A stretch of DNA of 64,000 nt from the NCBI RefSeq assembly GCF_024300625.1, contig NZ_CP101322.1:2803992-2867991 (forward strand), written 5' to 3'. Every line of letters begins with the position of its first letter. Positions within the stretch are counted from its first letter, which is position 1. Source of the stretch: Halovivax gelatinilyticus. Lineage in GTDB: Archaea > Halobacteriota > Halobacteria > Halobacteriales > Natrialbaceae. This document shows, in pieces, positions 46,096 to 55,555 of this stretch. Below the pieces are notes generated by a model. It made no database searches and was not told where the DNA came from. It saw nothing but the letters and a program-made list of their open reading frames with translations. A program made the translations under genes and the position numbers.

Positions 46096-47445
46096 TCACT
46101 CCGAGTGAAACGACCAGTCGGAGATCTCGTCGAAATCGCCCGGTGGCACCGGTCCATCGAGTAAGGGATCGTTCGTCTCGACCATCCACTCGTGAAGTCG
46201 CGCGGCGAGTTCGTCGCGCTTGTCGCGATAGCGCGGTTCGTTGGCGACGTTGTCGTGTTCGGTGGGTCCCTCACGCAGGTCGTAGAGTTCCTCGTACCGT
46301 CGCGGGGGAACGTTGTAGGTCTCGCGGACTTCGCGGCCGGCCTCGCTCGCGAAGATGTCTCGAGTCAGGTATACCTTTGGGAGGTGCCAGAAGTTGCGGA
46401 TATACTTGTAGCGGTCCGTTCGGATCGCTCGAGTGGGATTGTACATGTCGTGCCAGGTCATCTCGGCGAATATCTCATCGCGCGGATCGTAGGAGTCGCC
46501 GGTCAGGAGGGGCGCGATGCTACGGCCGTTCACGCCGTCTGGGACGGGAACGTCGACGAGGTCCAGTATCGTGGGAAGGACGTCGACGTTGCTCACGAGT
46601 TCGTCGTACCGAGAGCCGGGTTCGACCAGGTCGGGATGGCTCACGAGTAACGCGCCCTCGAGACCCGGATTGTAGCACATTCCTTTCGCCCGGGGGAAGG
46701 CGATGCCGTGTTCGGTCGTAAAGATCACGAGCGTCCCCTCGTCGAGACCCGTCGATTGCAGACACTCGCGTACGGTCCCGATGGCGTCGTCGACCGCGTA
46801 GATCATCCCGTGCATCTCGCCTAAGTCCTGGCGGATCCCGCGTCGGTCGGGCAGGTACGACAGCGGCCTGACGTCGTCGGGGTCGTCTGCGTCGTAGTGG
46901 TCGGATTCGAATCCGTACCGACCGTTTTCCTCCTCGACTCGGTGGAGTTCGAAGAAGCCGACGGACGCGAAGAACGGGGCGTCGAACGCCCGTTTTTCGA
47001 GGAAGGTCGTCACGACGTCGGCGACGTTTCGGGCTCGGTTGGCCTGGTGGACCGCCGGCGAGACGCCCGGATAGAGGTTTCCCTCGGAGTGGACGTGGTC
47101 GTAGCCGAGTCGATCGGTGTCCTGCGAGATGTGCTGGAGGCCGAACAGGTGCGTCTCGTACCCTTCCTCACCGAGGTATTGGGGGAGAATTCGCTCGCTA
47201 TCGTTGAGCTCCCAGCTGCCGTGAGCCAGCCCCATCAACCCGTTCACGTGTGGGTAACAACCCGTCATGAGGCTGCCGCGACTCGGCGAGCACTGCGGCG
47301 CCGTGACGAAGTGTTTCTCGAACAGCGCCCCGCTCGCGGCGAGGTCGTCGATGTTCGGCGTCTCGATATCGACGCCGTAGCAGCCGAGATAGCGCCCGAG
47401 GTCGTGACAGTGGATCAGGAGAACGTTCGGTTTGGACGCGGCCAT
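46096..47445 (-). CDS. Sulfatase-family hydrolase
   Basis: A 449-residue type I sulfatase. The active-site Cys52 lies in 'APQCSPSRGSLMTG', which matches the CxPxR motif that is oxidised to formylglycine. Metal and base residues follow in 'HDLGRYLGCYG', 'HGIAFPRAKG' and downstream conserved segments. It may hydrolyse sulfate esters (or phosphonate/phosphate esters in related enzymes). Haloarchaeal S-layer and archaellin glycans are often sulfated, so a glycan substrate is conceivable. No signal peptide is evident, so the substrate may be cytoplasmic. ATG 47445 begins at MAASKPN. Confidence 0.9.
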   Translation of the reverse strand: MAASKPNVLLIHCHDLGRYLGCYGVDIETPNIDDLAASGALFEKHFVTAPQCSPSRGSLMTGCYPHVNGLMGLAHGSWELNDSERILPQYLGEEGYETHLFGLQHISQDTDRLGYDHVHSEGNLYPGVSPAVHQANRARNVADVVTTFLEKRAFDAPFFASVGFFELHRVEEENGRYGFESDHYDADDPDDVRPLSYLPDRRGIRQDLGEMHGMIYAVDDAIGTVRECLQSTGLDEGTLVIFTTEHGIAFPRAKGMCYNPGLEGALLVSHPDLVEPGSRYDELVSNVDVLPTILDLVDVPVPDGVNGRSIAPLLTGDSYDPRDEIFAEMTWHDMYNPTRAIRTDRYKYIRNFWHLPKVYLTRDIFASEAGREVRETYNVPPRRYEELYDLREGPTEHDNVANEPRYRDKRDELAARLHEWMVETNDPLLDGPVPPGDFDEISDWSFHSE

Positions 47446-47575
47446 AGTCGGGCTATCACGACCAGTCGCAAAACGCTTGGTCGGCGTCTCGGGCGCTGAA
47501 AACGCGGACTTCGTCCCATTGCGTACTGGGCCCGTACCGACGACTTGAAGGCCGGATACGGAAACTACCCGAACG

Positions 47576-48901
47576 ATGAAGGGCCTCGTCGTTGGGGGTG
47601 TCAGTTCCGGCGTCGGCAAGACGGTGGCGACGCTGGCCGTGATGCGGGCGTTCGACGAAGCCGGGTACGACGTTCAACCGGCGAAAGCCGGGCCGGATTT
47701 CATCGACCCGAGTCACCACGAGGTGGTCGCCGGAGTGCCGTCGCGGACGCTCGATCCATGGCTCTGTGGGACCGACGGATTGCACCGAAACTACCGACGC
47801 GGATCGGGTGACGTCTGCGTCGTCGAGGGGATGATGGGACTCTACGATGGCGAGGTCGCGAGCACCGCGTCCGTGGCGTCGTCGCTTGGCCTTCCGGTCG
47901 TCCTCGTCGTCGACGCGAGCGCCGGCATGGAGAGCGTCGCCGCGACCGCCGTCGGATTCGACCGCTACGCCGAGGAGACGGGCCAGGACGTCGACGTGGT
48001 CGGGATCGTCGCCCAGCGTGCTCACAGCGGACGTCACGAGTCCGGAATCAGGGAGGCTCTGCCAGACCGTCTCACCTACTTCGGACGAATTCCGCCGTCA
48101 TCGGATCTCGAGATTCCTGACCGTCACCTCGGATTGCACATGGGGGCGGAATCGCCGATTTCGTCGAACGCCCTCGACGAGGCCGCGGGCGAACTCGACG
48201 TGGAAGCGTTGCTCGAAGCAGCCCGAAAACCGGAGCGGGGTATCGACCCGTCTCCGGGCCGATCGGACGCGCCTACCCGGCGCTCAACCGAACCGACCGT
48301 CGCCGTCGCCGACGATCGGGCGTTTTGTTTTTACTATCCGGCGACGATCGAGCGATTTCGCGAGCGGGCCGAGCTCGTCACGTTCTCACCGGTCGCCGGC
48401 GACCGCGTTCCCGACTGTGACGGCGTGTACCTGCCGGGTGGCTACCCCGAGCGTTTCGCCGCGGAGCTTGTGTCGTCTGGAACGCTCGCGGAGCTCGGCG
48501 ATCGCGCCCGAAACGGCCTCCCCGTGTTCGGCGAGTGCGGCGGACTGGTGGCCATGAGTCGGTCGCTCTCGACCGTCGACGGCGATCGGTACGAGATGGC
48601 CGGCATCCTTCCGGCCGACGTCGAGATGTGCGACCGGTATCAGGCGCTCGATCACGTCGAACTTCGCGCGGTCGAGGACGCGCCGACGGCCGGCCGCGAC
48701 GAGACCGTTCGCGGCCACGAGTTTCACTACTCGCGAGCGAGCGTCGATTCGGACGCTCGATTCGCCTTCGAGACCGTTCGGGGTGCCGGAATAACCGGCG
48801 AGCGGGACGGACTCCTGGCGTACAATTCGATCGGGACCTACGCGCACGTCCACCCGGAGAGTGGGGCGTTCGACGCGTTCCTCGATCGCCTCGCCGAGTG
48901 A
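47576..48901 (+). CDS. cobB: Cobyrinate a,c-diamide synthase CobB/CbiA
   Basis: Amidates the a- and c-carboxyls of cobyrinate using ATP and glutamine in cobalamin synthesis. The 441-residue protein has the N-terminal dethiobiotin-synthetase-like P-loop GVSSGVGKT (8-16) and 'GPDFIDPSHH', and a C-terminal class I glutamine amidotransferase domain with Cys321 in 'FGECGGLVA' and 'GHEFHYS'. It is divergent from the sulfatase. The neighbouring siroheme decarboxylase uses a related branch-point tetrapyrrole. Confidence 0.96.
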   Translation: MKGLVVGGVSSGVGKTVATLAVMRAFDEAGYDVQPAKAGPDFIDPSHHEVVAGVPSRTLDPWLCGTDGLHRNYRRGSGDVCVVEGMMGLYDGEVASTASVASSLGLPVVLVVDASAGMESVAATAVGFDRYAEETGQDVDVVGIVAQRAHSGRHESGIREALPDRLTYFGRIPPSSDLEIPDRHLGLHMGAESPISSNALDEAAGELDVEALLEAARKPERGIDPSPGRSDAPTRRSTEPTVAVADDRAFCFYYPATIERFRERAELVTFSPVAGDRVPDCDGVYLPGGYPERFAAELVSSGTLAELGDRARNGLPVFGECGGLVAMSRSLSTVDGDRYEMAGILPADVEMCDRYQALDHVELRAVEDAPTAGRDETVRGHEFHYSRASVDSDARFAFETVRGAGITGERDGLLAYNSIGTYAHVHPESGAFDAFLDRLAE

Positions 48902-48929
48902 TCGGGGGTTTGCGATCTCGGTGGGGCCG

Positions 48930-49892
48930 TCACCCGGTGTAGAACGCGTCGGGGCCGTGGTCGTCCTGCCAGGTGAACGCGAAGAGTCGACGCGCGGGAA
49001 TCCGTTCGAGGGATCGACCGTCGTCGCTCTCGCCCGTTACCGGGTCGTAGGTCGTTCCGTCGACGACGAGTTGGCCGTTCGAATCGTCGAGGGCGGCCTC
49101 GCCACCCGGATGATCGTAGGCGTGCAATCCGTCCGCGTAGACGATCAGGACGTCCGTCGATCCGACCGAGATTTCGAGGGTCCCGCCAGCGTCTGCGACT
49201 GTAGGGAGGGTGACCCCGACGGCCTCACCGTCGCGTTCGACGCCGAGGACGACCGACGTCGGATCGACGTCGTCTCGCTCCCAGCTTCGACCATCGTCAC
49301 CGCGGTGGGCGGCCAGGCCGAATCCGTCAGACGAGAGGTATTCGGCGTACGGTCGCTCGCCGTACTCGACCGGTTCGGGTTCGTCGCCGGAGCCGGCTGC
49401 TTCGCTCTCGGCATCGGGGACGGGTTGAAGGATAACGCCGTCGGGGTACCCTTCTCGGAAGCGGGCGATCGTGGTCGTCGTCGCCGGCAGGATATCGAGT
49501 TGCGTCCCGGCGAGCGGACCGCCGATGGCGCGACCGGCCGATTGCTTCCACTCGGACTCGGTCTCCCGGTCGTACATGACGAGATCGTCGTCGGCGAGTT
49601 TTCCGCTGACGCCGAACGAGAGCGTCCGCCCGCCGACTCGTCGATCGTAGACGATCGCGCTCGCACAGAGTGGACACCAGGTGACGGCGATCGACGCGGT
49701 ATCGCCCCCTTCGAGGTCGAGTCGGTCGTTGGCGATCTCGTGATAATCGAGGATCCGAAGCGGATAGGCCCGCGCCGGCTCGCTCTCGACGACGATCGCT
49801 CGGTCCGTCTCGTCCCACGGGTAGGTCGCCTCGAACGTCGGGTCGTCGATGCTCGGAATCGCGTCTTTCGGGATGACCTGTCGAACGTTCAT
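48930..49892 (-). CDS. DUF3179 domain protein
   Basis: A 320-residue DUF3179 protein with the family's central motif 'TWCPLCASAIVYDRRVGGRTLSFG', then 'LVMYDRETESEWKQSAGRAIGGPLAG'. The two close Cys (CPLC) could bind a metal or form a thiol site, but no activity is established. The C-terminus contains 'GGTLEISVGSTDVL' and ends in 'AFTWQDDHGPDAFY'. ATG 49892 follows a TATA-like box; the longer frame adds 36 unlikely residues. It is divergent from tupA. Confidence 0.85.
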   Translation of the reverse strand: MNVRQVIPKDAIPSIDDPTFEATYPWDETDRAIVVESEPARAYPLRILDYHEIANDRLDLEGGDTASIAVTWCPLCASAIVYDRRVGGRTLSFGVSGKLADDDLVMYDRETESEWKQSAGRAIGGPLAGTQLDILPATTTTIARFREGYPDGVILQPVPDAESEAAGSGDEPEPVEYGERPYAEYLSSDGFGLAAHRGDDGRSWERDDVDPTSVVLGVERDGEAVGVTLPTVADAGGTLEISVGSTDVLIVYADGLHAYDHPGGEAALDDSNGQLVVDGTTYDPVTGESDDGRSLERIPARRLFAFTWQDDHGPDAFYTG

Positions 49893-49915
49893 GTAATCAC
49901 ACGTCGACGCGGCGT

Positions 49916-49923
49916 GATAATAG
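49916..49923 (-). promoter_or_regulatory. TATA-like box of the DUF3179 gene
   Basis: On the minus strand CTATTATC lies 24-31 bp before ATG 49892 and fixes that start. Confidence 0.45.
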
Positions 49924-50048
49924 TCGGCATTCGGGCCGACAGGAAGCGCCCGACTGCACGGGGGGTAATCGTATTGGGTTACACTTTCGCCGAAACACAA
50001 CCTATTACGAAAAGGTACAACTATTTTCAGTTACATCGCTTCGGCACG

Positions 50049-50056
50049 TTTTTACG
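50049..50056 (+). promoter_or_regulatory. TATA-like box of tupABC
   Basis: TTTTTACG lies 24-31 bp before ATG 50080 and supports that start over an in-frame ATG at 50059. Confidence 0.4.
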
Positions 50057-50079
50057 GATTGGCGCGTACTCGACGAGCA

Positions 50080-50994
50080 ATGGCGATCGATCGCAGGACG
50101 GTACTGTCCGGCGCGGCGACGGGGGTGGTCGTCGGGAGTGCCGGCTGTCTGAGTTTCGGTGAGAGCGGGTCCGGGTCGGTGGCGGACGCAGAGCTGACGC
50201 TCACGACGACGACGAGCACCTACGATACGGGCCTGCTCGACGAGTTGAACGCCGGCTTCGAGGAGCGTTTCGGCGCGCGCGTCGCCACCGTCAATCAGGG
50301 AACTGGCGCCGCATTGCGGAGCGCGAGAGACGGCGACGCCGACGTCGTTCTGGTCCACGCACGCGCGCTCGAAGACGAATTCATCCGCGACGGCTACGGG
50401 GTGAACCGACGCGATCTGATGTTCAACGATTTCATCGTCGTGGGTCCCGCGTCGGATCCGGCGAACGTCGAATCAACGACCGTGGCCACCGCCGCGTTCG
50501 ACGCGATCGCAGCCGCCGAAGCGACGTTCGTCTCGCGCGGCGACGACTCGGGCACGCACGCGATGGAACGCTCGCTCTGGGATGATGCGACGAGCGATCC
50601 TGCCGGCGAGTGGTACCGGGAACTCGGTTCGGGAATGGGCGAAACGTTGAACCACGCCGACGAGGCGGGCGCGTACGCGCTCGCCGACCGCGGTACCTAC
50701 CTCTCGATGCGAGACGGGCTCACCCTCGAAATCGTCCTCCAGGGCCCGATCGAGGGCGGACCGGACCGGCTCGCGAACCCGTACGGGCTCATCGCTGTCA
50801 ATCCCGCCGTCCACGATCACGTCGAGTACGACCTGGCGATGGCGTACATCGGCTACCTCACCGGCCCCGGGGCCCAGGCGATCATCGAATCGTTCACGAT
50901 CGACGGCACGCAACTGTTCTACCCGGACGCGACCGCAGCGAATCCGAACTTCGAACAGTACGTCCCGGAGGGATGGGAGTCGCCGAACGAGTAG
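50080..50994 (+). CDS. tupA: Tungstate-type ABC importer substrate-binding lipoprotein
   Basis: A 304-residue periplasmic-binding-like protein. The N-terminus has a twin-arginine signal ([17 protein letters not shown]) and a lipobox Cys23, so it should be exported folded and anchored by a lipid. The core '[21 protein letters not shown]' and '[15 protein letters not shown]' residues are typical of TupA-type tungstate/molybdate binders. The next two genes encode its permease and ATPase. Oxyanion identity (tungstate versus molybdate) cannot be settled from sequence. Confidence 0.9.
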   Translation: MAIDRRTVLSGAATGVVVGSAGCLSFGESGSGSVADAELTLTTTTSTYDTGLLDELNAGFEERFGARVATVNQGTGAALRSARDGDADVVLVHARALEDEFIRDGYGVNRRDLMFNDFIVVGPASDPANVESTTVATAAFDAIAAAEATFVSRGDDSGTHAMERSLWDDATSDPAGEWYRELGSGMGETLNHADEAGAYALADRGTYLSMRDGLTLEIVLQGPIEGGPDRLANPYGLIAVNPAVHDHVEYDLAMAYIGYLTGPGAQAIIESFTIDGTQLFYPDATAANPNFEQYVPEGWESPNE

Positions 50995-51034
50995 TCGATC
51001 TCGCCACCACGTCGCATCCACGAACTGTAGACAC

Positions 51035-51706
51035 ATGCCAGGTTCCGTCCTCACCGACCCCGCCGCGCTCTGGAGTATCATCCAGGTTTCGCTCGTCGTC
51101 AGCGGCGTGGCCGTCCTCATCAGTACGGCGATCAGCCTTCCGATCGCGTTCGCCGTCGGCTTTTCCGACTTTCGCGGCAAACGTCTCGTCACGGCGGCGA
51201 TCAACACGGGGATGGGATTTCCGAGCGTCGTCGTCGGCCTGCTCGTCCTGCTCGCGCTCTCGAACCAGGGGCCGTTCGGCACGTTCGACCTCGTCTTCAC
51301 CGTCGAGGCGATGATCATCTCACAGCTCGTCCTCGCGACGCCGGTGATCACGGGGGTCGCGCTGTCGGCCGTCGAGAGCGTCGACGACCGCATCCGCGAC
51401 GCGGCCTACGGCGTGGGCGGAACCCGATCCGACGTCGCGTTCGCCACGCTCAGGGAGGCCAGATACGGCGTCGCGACGGGCGTTCTCGCCGGATTCGGCC
51501 GCGCGATCAGCGAGGTCGGATCCGTGCTGATCGTCGGCGGCAACATCGCCTACGCCGACGGAACCTCGAAAACGCGGACGCTGACGACGGCGATCCAGCG
51601 CGAAGCCCGGCGCGGCGAGTACGAGTTCGCCATCGTCCTCGGACTCGTGTTGCTCGTGCTCGTCTTCCTGGTGAACGGGCTCGTTTTGCGACTGCGAGGG
51701 CGGTGA
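51035..51706 (+). CDS. tupB: Tungstate-type ABC permease
   Basis: A 223-residue permease with five or six hydrophobic helices and the cytoplasmic EAA-like loop '[22 protein letters not shown]', which docks on the ATPase. '[14 protein letters not shown]' and '[14 protein letters not shown]' are TupB/ModB-like. It begins 41 bp after tupA and is followed by tupC after 26 bp, a compact three-gene operon. Confidence 0.92.
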   Translation: MPGSVLTDPAALWSIIQVSLVVSGVAVLISTAISLPIAFAVGFSDFRGKRLVTAAINTGMGFPSVVVGLLVLLALSNQGPFGTFDLVFTVEAMIISQLVLATPVITGVALSAVESVDDRIRDAAYGVGGTRSDVAFATLREARYGVATGVLAGFGRAISEVGSVLIVGGNIAYADGTSKTRTLTTAIQREARRGEYEFAIVLGLVLLVLVFLVNGLVLRLRGR

Positions 51707-51731
51707 TGAATACGACCCAACGCGCACATCG

Positions 51732-52577
51732 ATGAAACTAGAACTAACCGACGTCACGCACGGATTCGACGGCCGCCCGGTCCTCGAAGCGGCGTCGCTG
51801 TCGGTCGGTCACGGCGAGGTGGTCGCCATCATCGGACCGTCCGGTGCCGGAAAGTCGACGTTTCTCCGGCTAGGGAGTCTCTTCGAGCCGCCGGACGGGG
51901 GGACCGTCACCTTCGACGGGGTCGACCCGTGGGCACAATCGGACCGGGGGCGCCTCGAGACCCGTCGGCGGATCGGCGTCGTCTTCCAGCAGGCGAGCCT
52001 CTTCGGGACGACCGTCGAGCGAAACGTCGATGCCGGTCTCAGAATGCGCCGCGACCGTCGGAGACGACTCGCCGACTTCGTCCGCCGGACCGGATCGCAG
52101 ACGCCCCTCGTGCGTCGGTTCGTCGATACGACGGGCACTGACGACCGAATCGAACGGGCCCTCTCGATCGTGGGACTTACAGACCGACGATCCTCCCCCG
52201 TCGATTCGCTTTCGGGCGGAGAGGCACAACGGGTTGCGTTCGCCCGGGCGATCGCGTACGACCCCGACCTGCTGGTGCTGGACGAACCGACCTCCGATCT
52301 CGACCCGCGCAACACCGCGATCTTAGAGCACGCCGTCGACCGAGCCAGCGAGAGCGGGTGTAGCGTCCTACTCGCGACCCACGACATGCACCAGGCGAGG
52401 CGGGTGGCAGATCGGATCGGCGTCCTCATCGACGGCCAACTGATCGAGGTCGGACCGACGGCTCGCATCTTCGACGCACCCGCCGATCCACGAACGGCAC
52501 GGTTCGTCGACGGCGATCTACTCTACGACGTCGGGGATGACGACCTCGCCCCCGTCGACACGCCGAGCGAGTCGTGA
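51732..52577 (+). CDS. tupC: Tungstate-type ABC ATPase with inserted segment
   Basis: A 281-residue ATPase with Walker A GPSGAGKST, Q-loop 'VVFQQASLF', signature LSGGEAQRV, Walker B 'LLVLDEPTSDLD' and switch His in 'LLATHDMHQ'. Between the Q-loop and signature there is a basic insertion of roughly 25 residues (about 100-130: MRRDRRRRLADFV, RTGSQTPLVRRF) that standard TupC/ModC ATPases lack. The domain otherwise has normal length. It energises the importer encoded just upstream. Confidence 0.92.
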   Translation: MKLELTDVTHGFDGRPVLEAASLSVGHGEVVAIIGPSGAGKSTFLRLGSLFEPPDGGTVTFDGVDPWAQSDRGRLETRRRIGVVFQQASLFGTTVERNVDAGLRMRRDRRRRLADFVRRTGSQTPLVRRFVDTTGTDDRIERALSIVGLTDRRSSPVDSLSGGEAQRVAFARAIAYDPDLLVLDEPTSDLDPRNTAILEHAVDRASESGCSVLLATHDMHQARRVADRIGVLIDGQLIEVGPTARIFDAPADPRTARFVDGDLLYDVGDDDLAPVDTPSES

Positions 52578-52646
52578 GTGGCTAGCGAGCGATGGTTACT
52601 CGAACCGTTTTCCTCGCGGTTACTCACGGCGTTCGACACCGCTCGA

Positions 52647-53501
52647 CTACTCGACAAGCGCTTCGGCCAGCGTCCCGCTGTGCTCTGTCAACCGACTCGT
52701 CGTTTCCGAGGCGTCTTCCAGTTCGGTGCTGATTGCACGGTACAGCGGTGCCAGCGCGATTGCCCCGTCCTCGTCGATCCACTCGTCGACCGGACGGATC
52801 GGGTTCCGACACGATGGGCACGGTCGTGAGGCGTTCGGTCCGTCGACCGTCGACTCGACTTCGATCGGTTCGAGACAGACGTGACAGTGCCCGTCGGCGA
52901 CGACCGCCGTCTCGGCGAGCGACATCACCTGCTGGAGGTGAGCCTGCAGCGTCGTGGCGAGCTCACTGACCGTCGCGAGCGACGGTCCGAGCAGGCGACC
53001 GAGTTCCGGGGGTGGAAGCGACTCACCCGAATCGTCGACGGTGCCGTTGTTTTGGCGCGCTCGCGCAGGATACCCGCTCTCTTCGCAGATGGTTTCGAGG
53101 GCTGTGAGGTGCCGCTCGACCACACGAAGTGCGAGCCGAATCTGCCGTCTGTCTGCTCGGTAGCGGTCGCGTGCGTCGCCGTCGATTCCCGCAGTCGTCT
53201 CCGTCGCGAAACCGGCGACGTCGCCGACGGCGGTTCCCTGCGTCCCCGTCACCGTTTTGAGCAGCGAAAACAGGCCGCCCTCGACGTCGGTTACGACGGT
53301 CCGTCGCCACGCCGGAACGCCACCCGAAAGTAACGCGTGACACGACGTGCACGTCGTTACCAGCGACTCGGGCGTCGCCCGGTCGTCTATCGCGTACGGT
53401 TCGAGGGAGTTCGCGTCCTGATCTGACTCCCCGCAGTTGCGACAGCGGTATCCGTCGCGCTCGAACACACGCGTTTCGACGGCCTCACCGGGATCGTTCA
53501 C
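52647..53501 (-). CDS. HNH-like zinc protein lacking the catalytic histidine pair
   Basis: A 284-residue protein. The N-terminus is HNH-nuclease-like: Cys20 and Cys23 in 'RDGYRCRNCG' and Cys51, Cys54 and His55 in 'TTCTSCHALL'. The central position normally holding the catalytic His-His of HNH enzymes reads 'SLEPYAIDDRATPES', with no His. It is therefore probably a zinc-binding, nuclease-dead HNH protein. A second zinc ribbon lies near residues 212-245 (HCHVCLEP, then RPCPSCRNP). Function unknown. It converges on tupC and precedes the DUF547 gene. Confidence 0.7.
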   Translation of the reverse strand: MNDPGEAVETRVFERDGYRCRNCGESDQDANSLEPYAIDDRATPESLVTTCTSCHALLSGGVPAWRRTVVTDVEGGLFSLLKTVTGTQGTAVGDVAGFATETTAGIDGDARDRYRADRRQIRLALRVVERHLTALETICEESGYPARARQNNGTVDDSGESLPPPELGRLLGPSLATVSELATTLQAHLQQVMSLAETAVVADGHCHVCLEPIEVESTVDGPNASRPCPSCRNPIRPVDEWIDEDGAIALAPLYRAISTELEDASETTSRLTEHSGTLAEALVE

Positions 53502-53583
53502 GGCGAGGAAAACGTCTCGGTGGACGAAAAGCGTTCGGGGCTGGGCACGTGCACACGACGGTATCGCGGACCCGGCGTCCCAC

Positions 53584-54297
53584 TCAGGCGCGGTATCGAT
53601 CGACGTCGATCGAGTCGAACTCGACGAACTCGATCGAGAAACTGCGCTCGGCCGGGACGACGTCGTACGTGGCGAGAAAGTCCCTGATACCGCTCATCCC
53701 GCCGAAGTCGCCGCGGTACCAGCGAAACAGGTGCGGTATTTTGACGGTGGTTCGATCCTCGTCGTAGCTGACCGTTTCGGAGAGGTACCACTCCGTCGCG
53801 ACGTCGAGTTCGTGGTCGACGTCGGTCGGCGAGTAGACCGAGACCGGCGGGGCGTGATCGCCGCTCCGATCGAGTGCGAAGTGGACGCGGGGATCGCACG
53901 ATTCGAGCCGGAACCGACGTTCGAATCTCGCCGGAAACGGTCGTGGAAGGTAGCCAAATCCCCAGCGCAACTTCGATCGACGGAGCAGTCCGTCGCGTAC
54001 GTCGGTGAGGCTCAGCGTCGTTCCGGCGATCGGAATCTGGTTCCGGGAGTAAAAGCGCAACCTGGCCAGCCGACCGTCGTCTATCTCGCCGTCGTACTCC
54101 TCTAACAGGAGGTGGACGTACGCGTTGAAGACGTTGAGCCAGAACGCCAGGCGGTGTGGCCGGTCGGCCAGAATCCCGGCGAGTGACTCCTGGTCCAGAT
54201 TGGCGAGGTGATCTCGAAGCTCCGTCGGGTCGCCCCCGGTTTTTACGGTGTATAGCAGATCGGCCGCCGCAGAGAGTGGATCGAGCTGCGCCGACAT
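53584..54297 (-). CDS. DUF547 domain protein
   Basis: A 237-residue protein with the DUF547 core: 'RLAFWLNVFNAYVHLLLEEY', 'GTTLSLTDVRDGLLR' and the acidic 'DPRVHFALDRSGDHAPPVSVY'. The family has a papain-like or transglutaminase-like predicted fold, but its activity is not known. A conserved Cys/His pair may be present (SCDPRVHF). It starts about 150 bp upstream of the divergent AI-2E-type permease gene. Confidence 0.85.
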   Translation of the reverse strand: MSAQLDPLSAAADLLYTVKTGGDPTELRDHLANLDQESLAGILADRPHRLAFWLNVFNAYVHLLLEEYDGEIDDGRLARLRFYSRNQIPIAGTTLSLTDVRDGLLRRSKLRWGFGYLPRPFPARFERRFRLESCDPRVHFALDRSGDHAPPVSVYSPTDVDHELDVATEWYLSETVSYDEDRTTVKIPHLFRWYRGDFGGMSGIRDFLATYDVVPAERSFSIEFVEFDSIDVDRYRA

Positions 54298-54445
54298 TAC
54301 ACGAGACTTCGTCGACCACCGTCTTGAAGCCGCCCTGTGGATAAACCTGACTCTCGTCCTTTCTCGTGAGTAAACGTCAAATTACAGGCGAAACGGACCG
54401 AATCAGTGACCTCACTTTACTCACTCGCGCCCTCTATCAAACGAG

Positions 54446-55465
54446 GTGAAACGACCGGGAGCGACGTTGCTCGCCCTCGCGGGTGTGTTCGCCGTACTAT
54501 CGTTGCTACTCGTGTTGCCGTTTCTCCAGTACGTGTTGCTCGCCGTTCTGCTCGCGTACGTCCTCGCTCCGCTTCAACGGCGCCTCGAAGGTCGTCTCTC
54601 TCCGACGATCGCAGCCGGCTCGCTCGTCGCCCTCGCGGTCGTTGCGTTCGTCGTTCCGTTCGCGATCGCGCTCGCCGTGATCGCCGAAGACGCCGTCACG
54701 CTCGCACAGGACGTCGACGCTGACACCCTCCAGCTCGGCGAACTCGAATCCGTGATCGCGGACGTAACCGGCTACGAGGTAGATATCACGGAGGAGGTTT
54801 CGGGTCTCGGCCAGGAGGCCGGGACGTTTCTGGCAGAGCAGGCGACGACGTACTTCGCGATGGCCACGCACGCGATCATCGGCCTCGGTCTCACCCTCTT
54901 TCTACTGTACTACCTCCTCAAGGACGGCGACTCGTTGGTCTCCTGGATTCGAGAACACACGCCGGTTCCGTCGGAGTTTCAGGATCGCCTCTTCTCTGAG
55001 ATCGACGACGTCATGCGCGCGGTACTCATCGGGCACGTGCTCATCGCCTTCGTCGAGGGGTTGATCGCAGGGATCGGGCTCTTCGCGACCGGCATTCCGA
55101 ACGCCGCCTTCTGGACGGTGGTCATGATGATCCTCGCGTTGATTCCGCTCGTCGGGGCCTTTCTCGTCTGGGGGCCCGCCGTCGGCTACCTCCTTCTCAC
55201 GGGGGAGCCGGTCCTCGCCGGGGCGCTCTTCGTCTACAGCGCGATCGTCGTCGGCGTTTCGGACGACTACCTGCGCCCGCTCGTCGTCGATCGGTACGCC
55301 CAGATCAATCCGGCCGTCATCATCCTCGGCGTCATCGGTGGCGTCTACGCGTTCGGGGTGATGGGGTTGTTCTTCGGACCGGTCGTGCTCGGGGCGCTGA
55401 TCGCGACGGTGTCCGTGCTCGACGAGTACTGGGAGCGCCAGGACCGGCGTCACGACGACCCTTGA
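54446..55465 (+). CDS. AI-2E family (TqsA-like) membrane transporter
   Basis: A 339-residue protein with about eight transmembrane helices. The start is GTG 54446 after a weak promoter (CTCTATC). The family-specific elements are a long soluble-looking segment between helices 3 and 4 (residues about 75-135) and the C-terminal 'PLVVDRYAQINPAVIILGVIGGVYAFGVMGL' region. Such proteins export small molecules or ions; the autoinducer-2 link is only historical. Related haloarchaeal copies may be Na+/H+ or small-solute exporters. Confidence 0.88.
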   Translation: MKRPGATLLALAGVFAVLSLLLVLPFLQYVLLAVLLAYVLAPLQRRLEGRLSPTIAAGSLVALAVVAFVVPFAIALAVIAEDAVTLAQDVDADTLQLGELESVIADVTGYEVDITEEVSGLGQEAGTFLAEQATTYFAMATHAIIGLGLTLFLLYYLLKDGDSLVSWIREHTPVPSEFQDRLFSEIDDVMRAVLIGHVLIAFVEGLIAGIGLFATGIPNAAFWTVVMMILALIPLVGAFLVWGPAVGYLLLTGEPVLAGALFVYSAIVVGVSDDYLRPLVVDRYAQINPAVIILGVIGGVYAFGVMGLFFGPVVLGALIATVSVLDEYWERQDRRHDDP

Positions 55466-55555
55466 CTCTCGTACTCGCACGAGAAACGAGTAGCCGGCGG
55501 TTCGACGCCGGCGATCCGTCGCCCTTTTGGCCGGCGAACGCCCAGTAGGCGATAG

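Noticed and set aside
52647-54297. HNH-like and DUF547 genes as a defence island
   Set aside because: No restriction, toxin or CRISPR partner is present, the HNH core lacks catalytic His, and both flanking genes are transport genes.
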